This document shows, one piece after another, positions 21,701-30,312 of a stretch of 64,000 bases of DNA. Numbering within the stretch: the stretch's first letter is position 1; each line of letters starts with the position of its first letter. The position numbers were made by a program, and so were the translations under genes. The notes under the pieces were generated by a model. That model was not told the DNA's origin, did not search any database, and saw only the letters and a list, made by a program, of their open reading frames with translations. This stretch comes from Shewanella chilikensis (GTDB lineage: Bacteria; Pseudomonadota; Gammaproteobacteria; Enterobacterales; Shewanellaceae): contig NZ_NIJM01000027.1 in NCBI RefSeq assembly GCF_002836945.1, forward strand, positions 1 through 64,000. Direction: 5' to 3'.

Positions 21701-24700
21701 TCTCCTGTCGTGCCACCAGCAGATTGTCTTCATAGGATGGAAGCGCCTTCCAGCACCACGCCCCTTGCGCGTTCTTTTCAAAGAGCTGTTGCCATGCAAA
21801 GGTCAGCGTGCCTTCTTCATGTTTTTCAGGAGCGGGAACCGGCGCGATACCAGTACGATCGGAAGGGTGAATGCCCGCATCTACCTGCGCGCTTAACAGC
21901 AGACCAAGCGGTTGGCCGGCATCCGGTGATTCAGGTTCGAGTATTTCACGGAGAGGTATGCTGTCCGCTTCAGGTTTTGATAATAACCTTCTGATTTTCT
22001 TTCGTTCATCAGCAAGTCGATCCAACTCATCCTCTTCTTCATCCGACCTTACGTTGAGGTTAATCAGTACTTTGTTCCGGTTCTCTATCTCTACCTGGCG
22101 TATTTTTAGTTGGTTATGGGATGGTTTATCAGCCGCAATGGACTGTAGCGAACGTACAACAATTTCTCGTCTGACGTCGTCATGATGACCCGATTCCAGA
22201 TCGAGCGCCGCCCTGGCGGCGTCCTGACGACTGTCTGAAAACGTTACCAGTTGCTCACGGTTACCTGATTGCTGTAGTTCTGCCATTAGCGAACTGGCCA
22301 GTAGCTGTGTAGTTTTCGAAAAACCGACGCGAAAGCTACGGATTGGAGAGAGCTTACCTTTGCCGTATTTGTAGGATGTACCACATGCCGGACACTGAAA
22401 GGGGAGCGCCGTTCCCGGCGACTGGCTTGATGACTGGCCTCTTTCCGGGGTGGTAAACTCACCGGGTTTAACATAATAGAACCAGCCCGCGATATGGTTT
22501 TCCGGTAGCGATTTTAAGAGCGGTATAGGGTGTTGAATGGTGGCGGTAAATGGATCGTAACTGGCTTTACCCCATGTACCGAAAGCATCATCGTCATTTA
22601 ACGTTTCGTTGCCTTTCGGCCAGAAACGTTCGACGACGGGCATAAATAGCGCGTATTCTTCGGCAGAACGGCGTTCTACCATGACTGATTTTGCGTGTTC
22701 CGGCAGTTGTTCCGTATCCGGGTCGTTGGGTAAAAGTTCAATTCGACTTTCCGAACCAGAAAAGACTGAAGGTTTACCACCCAGAAAGAGATTACCGCAA
22801 CATTCACAATAGAGTAATTCGACACGCCGCGATGTTTTATCTTTGCCGTAACGTAGGCCGGACTCTACGGTAAGATCGCCAAAATAGCGGTGATTGATTT
22901 CTTGTGCAGATGCAGCGCAGGGCGCAGGTAATGGCGCGGCATATAACCCTTCAAGGGCACGCAAAAAAGCATGCGCGCGGAAACGTGGCGCACCGATATC
23001 ATCAGGAAAGGCATGTGAAAACCATTGCGGCCAGTCTCCCTCAGTCGAGCGTAACCAGATTAATGCCCGGAGCGCTTTTTCACTATGGGGCTGGGCGCTA
23101 AACAGGCGTGAACTGAGCATTTCGATTGATGTGGCTCTCGGTGAATGATCGTCCGTATAGCATCCACTTTCAAGCAGGTTGGCTGCCTGTAAGACGACAC
23201 GTTGCGCCAGTTGCTCTGTAGAGGTTTCACTGACAGCCATTCCCATGCTGCAGGCGACATCCTGCCAGTGTTGTAATGATGTAAGTGGTGCTTTCTGTAA
23301 CCGACTCACTGCGTCATGAAACGCCTCCAGATCCCCCTGGAAAAGAGACATATTGCCCGGGGGAAGGGGGTCACCTTTGATAATACATTCTCTCCAGTCG
23401 CCGGAAGAGGCACCTGAAGGTAACCCCCGCTGACCGAACATCCCCCATAAATATTCGACGCTTTGATCACCTTCAGGCCCTTCAACAGGTAAAGAGGCGC
23501 TGGAGGCCAGAATACGCAATTTGTGTCGGTGTTTTTCCTGATCCAGCCCCAGCCGGTTGATCAAATGCTTAAGCAAGTAGCTGACTTCGGTACCGGCGGT
23601 TCCTCGCTGTAGATGAAGTTCATCAAGGATAAGATAAAAATAAGCATCAGGGTCGCGCTCAATCCACTGTCGGGTTTGTTCAAAAATAGGATCGTCCACT
23701 TCACGAACCAACATCGTTGAAAGCATGCTGGTGTTGGTGATCAGAATATCGGGCGGTGTCTTTTGCATTTCCCAGCGGCTGAGAACCTCTCCGCCTGCGC
23801 TTCTGGGGAAATTAAACGATAATTCTTTATTCTTACTCTGCTGCGCTTGTCGTACCGCCTCATGATGGGTCTCTTCTGTTAATTGCATATATTCACGTAG
23901 CTCAGTGATTTTTTTAGCCGCGCGCTTTTTCTCATCTTTTTCTTCACTGAGTCGGGGATGTTTGAGCCAGCCAGTTACTTTAGTTGCGCTGGTATAACGG
24001 CCAAAGAAGATCCGGTTGCCGCCGAAATGCGTATCCATGACATCATGAGCTTCGCTGGAATCCAGCGCTCGTCGCATACGAACCAGTTGATCTTCTACCA
24101 GGGCATTCATCGGGTAGAGGATCAGCGCGCGTACCGCTTTCGGACGTGCGACGGCCTCATGGTCGCGCATAAAAGTGGGCTGTTTATCCGCTACCTTATG
24201 CCACCACGGTTGCCAGTGCTTCAGCGCCGGACTTTGCGGCCAACCAGTGGCTTCTTTTGCGATCTGCGCCAAAACCGGCAGTAAAAATGATTCAGTTTTA
24301 CCAGATCCGGTTCCGGAGGTGACGATGCCTGGCTTCCCTGGCTGTATCCCTCTTTTCAGCATGTCCAGTTGATGAGTATAAAGGTTAAACCGCCCCTTAG
24401 TTGGGTCCGTTTTATTGCGGGGCAGAAGTCCACCTAAACAGAGGTCGATGAATGCCGCCCTTTGTTGCGCATTAAACCCTGGCAACCATGTTTCCCCCTG
24501 AACATCATTTCGTAATTCACTGATAGTTAAGCCATAGTGCTGATATCTGTGCATGGGCTCAAGAAATAGAGCGGCGCATAATGTCCCTTGCTGTTCCAGT
24601 AACGCTCGCCGTTCAGATTGTATGTCTGATGAATCAATACGGAAGGCCGTTTCAAGGTACGAAATATAAAAATCTCTTATTGATTCAAATGTTTCCAGTG

Positions 24701-24710
24701 GGTTATTCAT
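18768..24710 (-). CDS. druE: Druantia-type giant helicase with DUF1998 C-terminus (DruE)
   Basis: A 1980-residue superfamily 2 helicase. Walker A is GTGSGKTE (133-140), the Walker B box is LILDELHL (about 361), and motif III is SSASLP (about 400). The C-terminal RecA lobe has TTTMEVGVDIGDLRAVF and the arginine-finger motif QQRVGRAGRRG (about 1280). A long insert between the lobes and the region after them carry several Cys pairs likely to bind zinc: near 633 (CECCG), 772 (CPACG), 1137 (CSRCG...CTRC), and 1543-1565 (CPVC...CTICG). The C-terminus has the DUF1998 signature CFQGCYHCLHRYGNQPYHG (about 1835). Size and architecture match DruE, the shared subunit of Druantia anti-phage systems. It lies 14 bases after druG. 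All helicase motifs are intact. Confidence 0.88.
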   Translation of the reverse strand: MNNPLETFESIRDFYISYLETAFRIDSSDIQSERRALLEQQGTLCAALFLEPMHRYQHYGLTISELRNDVQGETWLPGFNAQQRAAFIDLCLGGLLPRNKTDPTKGRFNLYTHQLDMLKRGIQPGKPGIVTSGTGSGKTESFLLPVLAQIAKEATGWPQSPALKHWQPWWHKVADKQPTFMRDHEAVARPKAVRALILYPMNALVEDQLVRMRRALDSSEAHDVMDTHFGGNRIFFGRYTSATKVTGWLKHPRLSEEKDEKKRAAKKITELREYMQLTEETHHEAVRQAQQSKNKELSFNFPRSAGGEVLSRWEMQKTPPDILITNTSMLSTMLVREVDDPIFEQTRQWIERDPDAYFYLILDELHLQRGTAGTEVSYLLKHLINRLGLDQEKHRHKLRILASSASLPVEGPEGDQSVEYLWGMFGQRGLPSGASSGDWRECIIKGDPLPPGNMSLFQGDLEAFHDAVSRLQKAPLTSLQHWQDVACSMGMAVSETSTEQLAQRVVLQAANLLESGCYTDDHSPRATSIEMLSSRLFSAQPHSEKALRALIWLRSTEGDWPQWFSHAFPDDIGAPRFRAHAFLRALEGLYAAPLPAPCAASAQEINHRYFGDLTVESGLRYGKDKTSRRVELLYCECCGNLFLGGKPSVFSGSESRIELLPNDPDTEQLPEHAKSVMVERRSAEEYALFMPVVERFWPKGNETLNDDDAFGTWGKASYDPFTATIQHPIPLLKSLPENHIAGWFYYVKPGEFTTPERGQSSSQSPGTALPFQCPACGTSYKYGKGKLSPIRSFRVGFSKTTQLLASSLMAELQQSGNREQLVTFSDSRQDAARAALDLESGHHDDVRREIVVRSLQSIAADKPSHNQLKIRQVEIENRNKVLINLNVRSDEEEDELDRLADERKKIRRLLSKPEADSIPLREILEPESPDAGQPLGLLLSAQVDAGIHPSDRTGIAPVPAPEKHEEGTLTFAWQQLFEKNAQGAWCWKALPSYEDNLLVARQEISRDLKRLVGESVFSKTYFALEESGWGYSCLPITGNDSREQLAIYDAMFRVLADAYRVTPSQYTTKETPWSEAREINHRNRLYRFTQAICQRSGGEPLSLMDSFLRRMDLAGHQGGIIDIGKMHFRLAEPTDRVWRCSRCGRIHMHTGAGICTRCYSPLPETPCSEAKTLQMQHYLGKRLSHSSGIHRMRSEELTGMTENPAARLRRFKGILIADDDDILPEGMKDFPPDRDLDRAARVVDVLSVTTTMEVGVDIGDLRAVFQANMPPQRFNYQQRVGRAGRRGQAFSFVLTACRSKSHDLFYFRHPEKITGDLPPPPFLTTKLEMICQRLVRKIWLVSAFKWLRLQTEKAAQPWPVDDYAYAPDNHGEFFPVHWLKENQTDWLPKIRQAIEATIPARDEFARTCTQQDHHLFQRIIQPLTPEQLIQDINAALNDSAMEAKGLAEALAEHGKFPMYGMPTRSRLLLTRPVSTGEKEIEFASMDRDLDIAIQEFAPGKILVQDKRRYFTAGYSGMLKQSRKSPRSFYSNACEPGELRTMTACPVCNIWAPANAQATECTICGAVMDEAERYQCYVPYGFITTLEPKSAKEDFDQILTTASRVSIAEAYTFSAMPEPDVNVAIQLQPQACLHRLNRGIYTDKTWRGFSAIQGSLSVPFRKQGTYQPLWANQVWMDSQIIEADLLVKNRFTDRGETRNTFYLAAPKVTDLLALMVAQTPPGLRLQYSTLTPAFRAAALSASFIIVNYASKELLDIDPEEIEILEPRVQMLKNGRSVPVLQMADRLVNGSGLCERLQQKGESGSLIILEVMKNILNNKTAYPLAEFLQPDHRERCFQGCYHCLHRYGNQPYHGLLDWRLGLDVIQLLLDQTYNAGLNGDFTSSGVSDWPENALRLAKEAASLYSDSDVKVRGNIPVIRTGTGRWAAVLHPFWDPDAAFAANPELEAFSYEVDVDATNTFALSRRMGTEMAKLRTLASSSQE

Positions 24711-24724
24711 TATTATTCCTTTGC

Positions 24725-27502
24725 TTAGAGCTGGAAAAGGTGCTCAAGTACGCTTGCAGATTCACCGGTCTTCATTTCCTGAACATATGGCCCCAATTCC
24801 GGGGCAAGAACGTCAACCGTGGTCGCAATATCTTGTGCTGTATTACGGCCGAGACCGTAAGCCAGACGGGCAACGGCTTGTGCTTGTTCATCAGAGAGTG
24901 AAGAGAGTAGCGCTGCTTTTAGCGCTTCCCATGGCGCACAAGCCGGGTGCTCCGGATGGTGGTTGTTCACACACATTGTCTGCCATAGTTCTGGGGTAAT
25001 ACGAGAAGGCGTGATGTCAGTATTTTGCTCAAATGGCCGTTCATCCGACCATATATTCTCTGCCAGAAACAGGGGGAGCTGGTGAGCAAGAGGAGCCTGT
25101 AATGGAAACGTGCTTTTCCCGGTGGTGAATGTGAGTAAAAAAAGTATCGGGTGTCGGATGGGCAAATGTCGTAGAGCCTGCGACCGATCAGTCCAACTGC
25201 ATGCGGCAGGATGGGTAGTTCTGAACAAACACTCGTGGAGTTCAGGGAGTAGCGTTTCTGGCGGAGTGCGGTTAAAACCACGCAACTCAACAATGCTCAC
25301 CAGTCCTGCCTCTTGTTGCTTGGTCAAAAAATCGCCCAGTGTCATGGTATAAGTATTGCCAGATAAGCGGATCAGCGTGGGGGAGTTCATTAAATCGCTG
25401 AAGCTAAAATGATCACTATGTACAGACACTTCCCCCCAAACATTACCGGCTAAAAGGTTCGCTAATGAGGCGATAGTCTTTTTTGTCTGTTTTCCCAGCA
25501 ATCCAACCGCGGGTGTAATACTCGCAGCGGCAATCAGGCTGGATAATAAAGATTCACTTAGTCCCGTCGCCAGCGCCTGTTTTTCGATAGCCGATGATAG
25601 TTGATGCTTACGAGTCAGAGCATTCGTCTCTGCTAATGGAAAATTAGGATTTGCTGATTTGGCCACAGATTCTGGTGTTATTCGTTGTTGGGCAGGTTGC
25701 TCCTGCGCTGCTTCATTTTTGATTATTGCCCGTAGTAACGCTGTCTGGGCTAGCGTTTCCACTCCCGCTTGAGATGCGGCTTCGAAGGTCTTTTTAATCC
25801 GTTGTTCCAGTTCATTTTCTTGCTGGCGTAGTGCTTTATTAATGCGATCGGTTTCCTTTTTAAGTTTTTTCTTCTGATCGGCTATTTCATTTTCAAGCTG
25901 TATTTTCTTTTCAGATAATACCATTATTGATTGTTTAATCTGGTGCTGTTCGTTTTCGTAACGAGCCAGTATTTCCTGTTTCTCAAAATTAATTTTCGCC
26001 TCAACCTCAGGTAAAGTCAGTAACTGTTGAGTCGTATCATTAAGAAAGGATCTCGTATTTACTATCTGTTCCAGATGAGATACTGCACGAAGATAGGATG
26101 CCTCATTATCAGACTCATGTTCAGCAATAAAATGTGTTAAGTTTTGTAGCTGCCCTTTACTGAATTGAGGGAAATTTTTTGCTGAATCAGTTCGTTTAAG
26201 CAAGCGTTTAATCCACGTGCCAGCCTCAGCGCAATCATATTTTTCACTCACCTGAGGGAGTTCAGTGATCAACGTGAGGGAATGAGAACCAAGCAGTGTT
26301 TGAGAGACCTGACGGTAACTCTCCAGCGGCATATCAAAGTCATATTTTTTAGGATCAGGCAAGTCACCCGGTAACCTCAGGGAGACGCCATCACTTAGCT
26401 GAAAAATGATCGGTGTATCGTTTTGTGGTTGGTAGCTAAGTAACCATGCCCTGACAGCGTCAGGTTCATCGGAGGCATGAGGCAGTGTTACGACAGGATA
26501 AACACGCGACAGGTAGTCAGTAATGACATACTGCGCGGGTTTATCAGACTGCTGATATCGGGCTTTCCATATTGCCATTTCACCCCGAGTAAATTTTTTG
26601 CTGAAATGGTTCTCAAAACCAATGGCTTCACCACCATGAGGAAAAAGATCTTTTACCAGTTCCTCCGGGAGGTCTCGTAGGTTGCCATTAATTAAAAGAC
26701 TAATCGGTGTAACAAAAAAAGCGCCGGACGTGGTTAACGCTAACACTTTTCCAATGAACATAACTTCATCCATCGCAGTGTCGATTTCGTTGGAAACAAC
26801 GGGAGGAGCCTGTATTACACTGGTACAATCCATTGTTTTAAGGTCGTTACTGGCTTCAAACTGATCGATAAGTTCACCCAATTTTCGCGCCAGCGGTAAA
26901 GAATGTTCTGATAGCTTTTTCCGCCATCGATTATCGGCTGTACGCGTTCCCCTAAGTACGTCAACCAATCCCCCAACAAACAGTGGAATAGTGCGCCCTG
27001 GCATAGGAATTTCTTTACCCTGACTAATTAAGGTACATTGTTCAATGTCTACATCAGTGACATTTATTGTCAGGGAGTCAGAAACACCATGTTGGGATAA
27101 TTCAATCTGTTCGCCGTTCAGGAATTTCGTTATAATTTCAGGGCAGTCAGAAGAAATATAAAATCCAAGAATTGTGCGCCATAGCGGTTTACAGAGCTCA
27201 GGACCTTCCGTGTTGCTTTCTGCTTCTAACAGATCCCTAAGAACGGTTTGTGGGTCATTTTGTTCAGAAAACGTCAAGTTTTCACGAAACCAATCAGACA
27301 CAACAGGTTTGGCCTTAGGTGGTAATGTACGGAGAAAGTGTAGCCTTTTTTCTGGTCCTTTCGGTAAATTATCTGCTTTAGCGCCATTTCTGATGAGCCT
27401 TTGTTTACACTCTTGCAAGCATTTGATCAATTCATGAGATTCTGTACCGAAGTAGTACATTTGGCCTAGCCGGTCGCTGATAATATTTTTCTTTTTAGCC
27501 AT
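24725..27502 (-). CDS. druG: Druantia type II protein DruG-like, large coiled-coil protein
   Basis: A 925-residue protein from the ATG at 27502, which follows AAGGAG; the longer frame adds 71 residues that lie inside the upstream gene. The start reads MAKKKNIISDRLGQMYYFG. No enzymatic motif is recognised. A long charged coiled coil spans about 503-574 (ENEIADQKKKLKKETDRINK region), dividing an N-terminal globular half from a C-terminal one. The name is assigned by position (third gene of the methyltransferase-F-G-helicase order) and by size, not by a diagnostic motif. It is packed 35 bases after druF and 14 bases before druE. It could scaffold the complex or sense invading DNA; that is inference. 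Confidence 0.68.
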   Translation of the reverse strand: MAKKKNIISDRLGQMYYFGTESHELIKCLQECKQRLIRNGAKADNLPKGPEKRLHFLRTLPPKAKPVVSDWFRENLTFSEQNDPQTVLRDLLEAESNTEGPELCKPLWRTILGFYISSDCPEIITKFLNGEQIELSQHGVSDSLTINVTDVDIEQCTLISQGKEIPMPGRTIPLFVGGLVDVLRGTRTADNRWRKKLSEHSLPLARKLGELIDQFEASNDLKTMDCTSVIQAPPVVSNEIDTAMDEVMFIGKVLALTTSGAFFVTPISLLINGNLRDLPEELVKDLFPHGGEAIGFENHFSKKFTRGEMAIWKARYQQSDKPAQYVITDYLSRVYPVVTLPHASDEPDAVRAWLLSYQPQNDTPIIFQLSDGVSLRLPGDLPDPKKYDFDMPLESYRQVSQTLLGSHSLTLITELPQVSEKYDCAEAGTWIKRLLKRTDSAKNFPQFSKGQLQNLTHFIAEHESDNEASYLRAVSHLEQIVNTRSFLNDTTQQLLTLPEVEAKINFEKQEILARYENEQHQIKQSIMVLSEKKIQLENEIADQKKKLKKETDRINKALRQQENELEQRIKKTFEAASQAGVETLAQTALLRAIIKNEAAQEQPAQQRITPESVAKSANPNFPLAETNALTRKHQLSSAIEKQALATGLSESLLSSLIAAASITPAVGLLGKQTKKTIASLANLLAGNVWGEVSVHSDHFSFSDLMNSPTLIRLSGNTYTMTLGDFLTKQQEAGLVSIVELRGFNRTPPETLLPELHECLFRTTHPAACSWTDRSQALRHLPIRHPILFLLTFTTGKSTFPLQAPLAHQLPLFLAENIWSDERPFEQNTDITPSRITPELWQTMCVNNHHPEHPACAPWEALKAALLSSLSDEQAQAVARLAYGLGRNTAQDIATTVDVLAPELGPYVQEMKTGESASVLEHLFQL

Positions 27503-27537
27503 CTTAAACGTTCTCCTTACTACCTGATTCTGTAAAA

Positions 27538-30303
27538 TTATTGTAAGGTTCTGCGCAGCTTGCGTGTTGTGAGTGCTCTGTTCCGTCGTGCCAACGCTCG
27601 TTGGCACGACGGGAAGGCCATTACATTGTTCCAGAGTGGTACTTTGCCCCCTGCAAATAAGTAGCCACCATTCTCTGTTATCGACAAGCATCCATGAGCA
27701 ACGTGGATCCACCACTGTAAAACGGCGGGCGGTAACACAATGATTTTCGTTGACCAGGACCAGTCACTATCGCTTTTTTGCATACCAAGCACTTCTCCTG
27801 AACATATCACCTGAGCCATTAATGCCCAGGAGAAGCTATCGGTTTGCCAGTATCCGGCGTTCTGCCGAATAAAATAACGATAACGCTGTTTTTCCTGACA
27901 TCGTATCAATAAGTTATTAGTCGTTTGAGTTAGCAGCTGTTCTTCTGACCATTGGTATTTTTCAGCTTGCCAAATCGACACATGGAGATCCGGGGATAAA
28001 ACCGGAATAAACTGCATTTGAGACAGCTGTTGCAATACTCCACTCAAAGCATTTACGGGGAAATCGTCGTGATTAACCAAACGTAACCCAAACGGCTCAA
28101 TGAAATCATGGACACGCTCTCTGGATGATAGATGCAATTCAATACACCCCATTGAACAACCGTTATCCTCAACTAACCGACGCCCTATTCGTTCACCGTT
28201 ATTAAGTGCTTTTTGTAGAAGGTTACGTTCACTTCTTGTAAACATCCCCAGAATTCGGGCAACAATTCCCTGATCAGTGGCATCAATGGAAATGGTTCTT
28301 TCAGCTAATGAGACTAACGAATATGGTGCATGACGTCGTTGTACTGCACAAAGCCAGCCAGCGGCAAAGAGCATGCGACGCAATTGCCATTCGGGTATCC
28401 TCGTTACCTTTGATACGGGTTCAATATGTTGTTTTAATTCACCAAAAGGCAATGTGCTACGGCGTTGAAAACGCAAGGCCAGTGCCTCAGCGATCCAATC
28501 AAATGCTGCGGGTATATTATGTAATCCGGTATATTTACATGTTACAGGAAGGCAATTTTCATACTGCCATAACATCTGAGGAACACTCAATGGCATTATT
28601 TTCTCGCGTTTCAGTGAGGGGAACACTGCTATATCCCCTAATGCCATTAATACTCCCGATGGTCCATCAGTCAGCCAATCATGTGGTTCTGTAATTTTAC
28701 AATAAGTGGCGTAAGGCGCATGATCTAATACGTGTACATCAAAGTTTACAGGAGCATCTGAATGCGCCAGCATAAGTTCATAGCGACAAAATGCCTGACC
28801 AGATATTTCCATCAGTTCTTCTGGTGGAATAAATAATCCTTCAGCCCCCTGAGATAGCGAGCCATGGGTTAATTCTTCTCCGTCTTTATTACTAATGACA
28901 TAGCATCCTCTTAGTACTTCAGGCATATAAATAATGGGGGAGCTAGCAGGATTAAGCAGTATAGCCTGCCCAAACCGCGCTGCGCCTGACATACGAGGTT
29001 GGGCAGGCCGCCATCCCTGTATTAGAAAACGACGTGCTTCTTCTGGCAATAAACGGGCTATCTTATCCAGCGTTTGACTGTCAACTTTATCGGAAAAAAC
29101 TATCGACCATTTGGTAGATTTAATATTCCGACGTTGTGCTCTTTTGCCAGCCTTTTTCAAGGCTGTAAAAATACAGTTTGCATATTTATGGTGAAGTATC
29201 AAATAGAGTGGAGAATTATCATAATATTCTCCTTCTGAACTAATATGAAAAAAATTATCACGAAAAAGCGGTAAACACCCAGACCGCAGTGCAACTCCCA
29301 CTCGTGATTTATAGAGATAACCATTCTGTTTTTTTAATAATAAATCTATGGAGTTTAATGTGGTGCTTATATCTTTCTCGTAATATATGTTGTTATAATT
29401 ATCTGTTTCATTAGGCAATGAGTAATAACGCTGAATTTCTGAGATGGTAGCAGCAGCATCATCCATAAGAAGATAAATCTCTGGATTACCTGAATCGTTA
29501 AATTCCAGGTGAATACAATACTTGCCATTTTCTTTGAGCTGTTCTCTCTCTGTATGTACCGTGATATCACGAACTGCGCCCCAAAAAGGAGAGTCATAGG
29601 CCTGCTGCATGGCAGCCTTTGAAAGTAATGATCTGAACTTAATAAATTCCTGGTTAAAAACTTCGCCAAAACAAGATATATGTTGATGTACTAACTTGTT
29701 AACTGACTCAAAGGTTGAGTGGCTATCTAATTCATTGTTGACGAGTATGTCACGTAAGAAAACCTCATCTTTATAGCAGGGGAAGGCAATTCTTTTGGAA
29801 TACCCAATCAATCTTTCATTTTTTGATGGTTCTGGGAGTACTAAACGGGTGCAGTTTTGTTTTCTACTACTCCATCTTTCTAATCTCTCCCATAAGTTGG
29901 GTAATTCAGTAAAAATAAATTCTTTCTTTTTATCAAAACCAAGCAGTACAGAAAATCGGACCCGAAAATTCCCTTCGTCATGTGTCTCATCATCAGCACT
30001 GGCAGCAAGTAATGTTAAATATAAAACGGCAAAATAAGTAGGGTATCCTTTTCGTTGCTCTAAAATATCTAACCGTGACTCATCCCTGAGAGCAGCCTGG
30101 ATTTTAGACGCCTCTTTTCCAAACGAAGCCAGAAAACTTCGCTTAGCATCCTCTTTGCTTCGTGGACCTGCAAGTTGCTCAAAAATGCGTCCCGTAGTAT
30201 CAATTCGACTTAAAGTTGAGCCCGTATACGAAGACTCAAGAAAGACGATCTTTACTAGTTCAGCGTTCCATTGTTCTAAAGTAACCGGGAAAGAATCATC
30301 CAT
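27538..30303 (-). CDS. druF: Druantia type II protein DruF-like, large protein of unknown fold
   Basis: A 921-residue protein. I prefer the ATG at 30303 (MDDSFPVTLEQWNAELVK), with AGGCGG six to eleven bases upstream; a GTG two codons earlier is possible. No known catalytic motif is visible. Codon usage is AT-richer than in the neighbouring core genes, notably from about 29200 to 29900, which fits horizontal acquisition. It begins 9 bases after the methyltransferase stop, so it belongs to the same operon. The name rests on gene order and size. The role in defence is unknown; it is required in the characterised systems as far as I recall, but this specific protein is untested. Confidence 0.66.
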   Translation of the reverse strand: MDDSFPVTLEQWNAELVKIVFLESSYTGSTLSRIDTTGRIFEQLAGPRSKEDAKRSFLASFGKEASKIQAALRDESRLDILEQRKGYPTYFAVLYLTLLAASADDETHDEGNFRVRFSVLLGFDKKKEFIFTELPNLWERLERWSSRKQNCTRLVLPEPSKNERLIGYSKRIAFPCYKDEVFLRDILVNNELDSHSTFESVNKLVHQHISCFGEVFNQEFIKFRSLLSKAAMQQAYDSPFWGAVRDITVHTEREQLKENGKYCIHLEFNDSGNPEIYLLMDDAAATISEIQRYYSLPNETDNYNNIYYEKDISTTLNSIDLLLKKQNGYLYKSRVGVALRSGCLPLFRDNFFHISSEGEYYDNSPLYLILHHKYANCIFTALKKAGKRAQRRNIKSTKWSIVFSDKVDSQTLDKIARLLPEEARRFLIQGWRPAQPRMSGAARFGQAILLNPASSPIIYMPEVLRGCYVISNKDGEELTHGSLSQGAEGLFIPPEELMEISGQAFCRYELMLAHSDAPVNFDVHVLDHAPYATYCKITEPHDWLTDGPSGVLMALGDIAVFPSLKREKIMPLSVPQMLWQYENCLPVTCKYTGLHNIPAAFDWIAEALALRFQRRSTLPFGELKQHIEPVSKVTRIPEWQLRRMLFAAGWLCAVQRRHAPYSLVSLAERTISIDATDQGIVARILGMFTRSERNLLQKALNNGERIGRRLVEDNGCSMGCIELHLSSRERVHDFIEPFGLRLVNHDDFPVNALSGVLQQLSQMQFIPVLSPDLHVSIWQAEKYQWSEEQLLTQTTNNLLIRCQEKQRYRYFIRQNAGYWQTDSFSWALMAQVICSGEVLGMQKSDSDWSWSTKIIVLPPAVLQWWIHVAHGCLSITENGGYLFAGGKVPLWNNVMAFPSCQRALARRNRALTTRKLRRTLQ

Positions 30304-30312
30304 ACTCACCGC

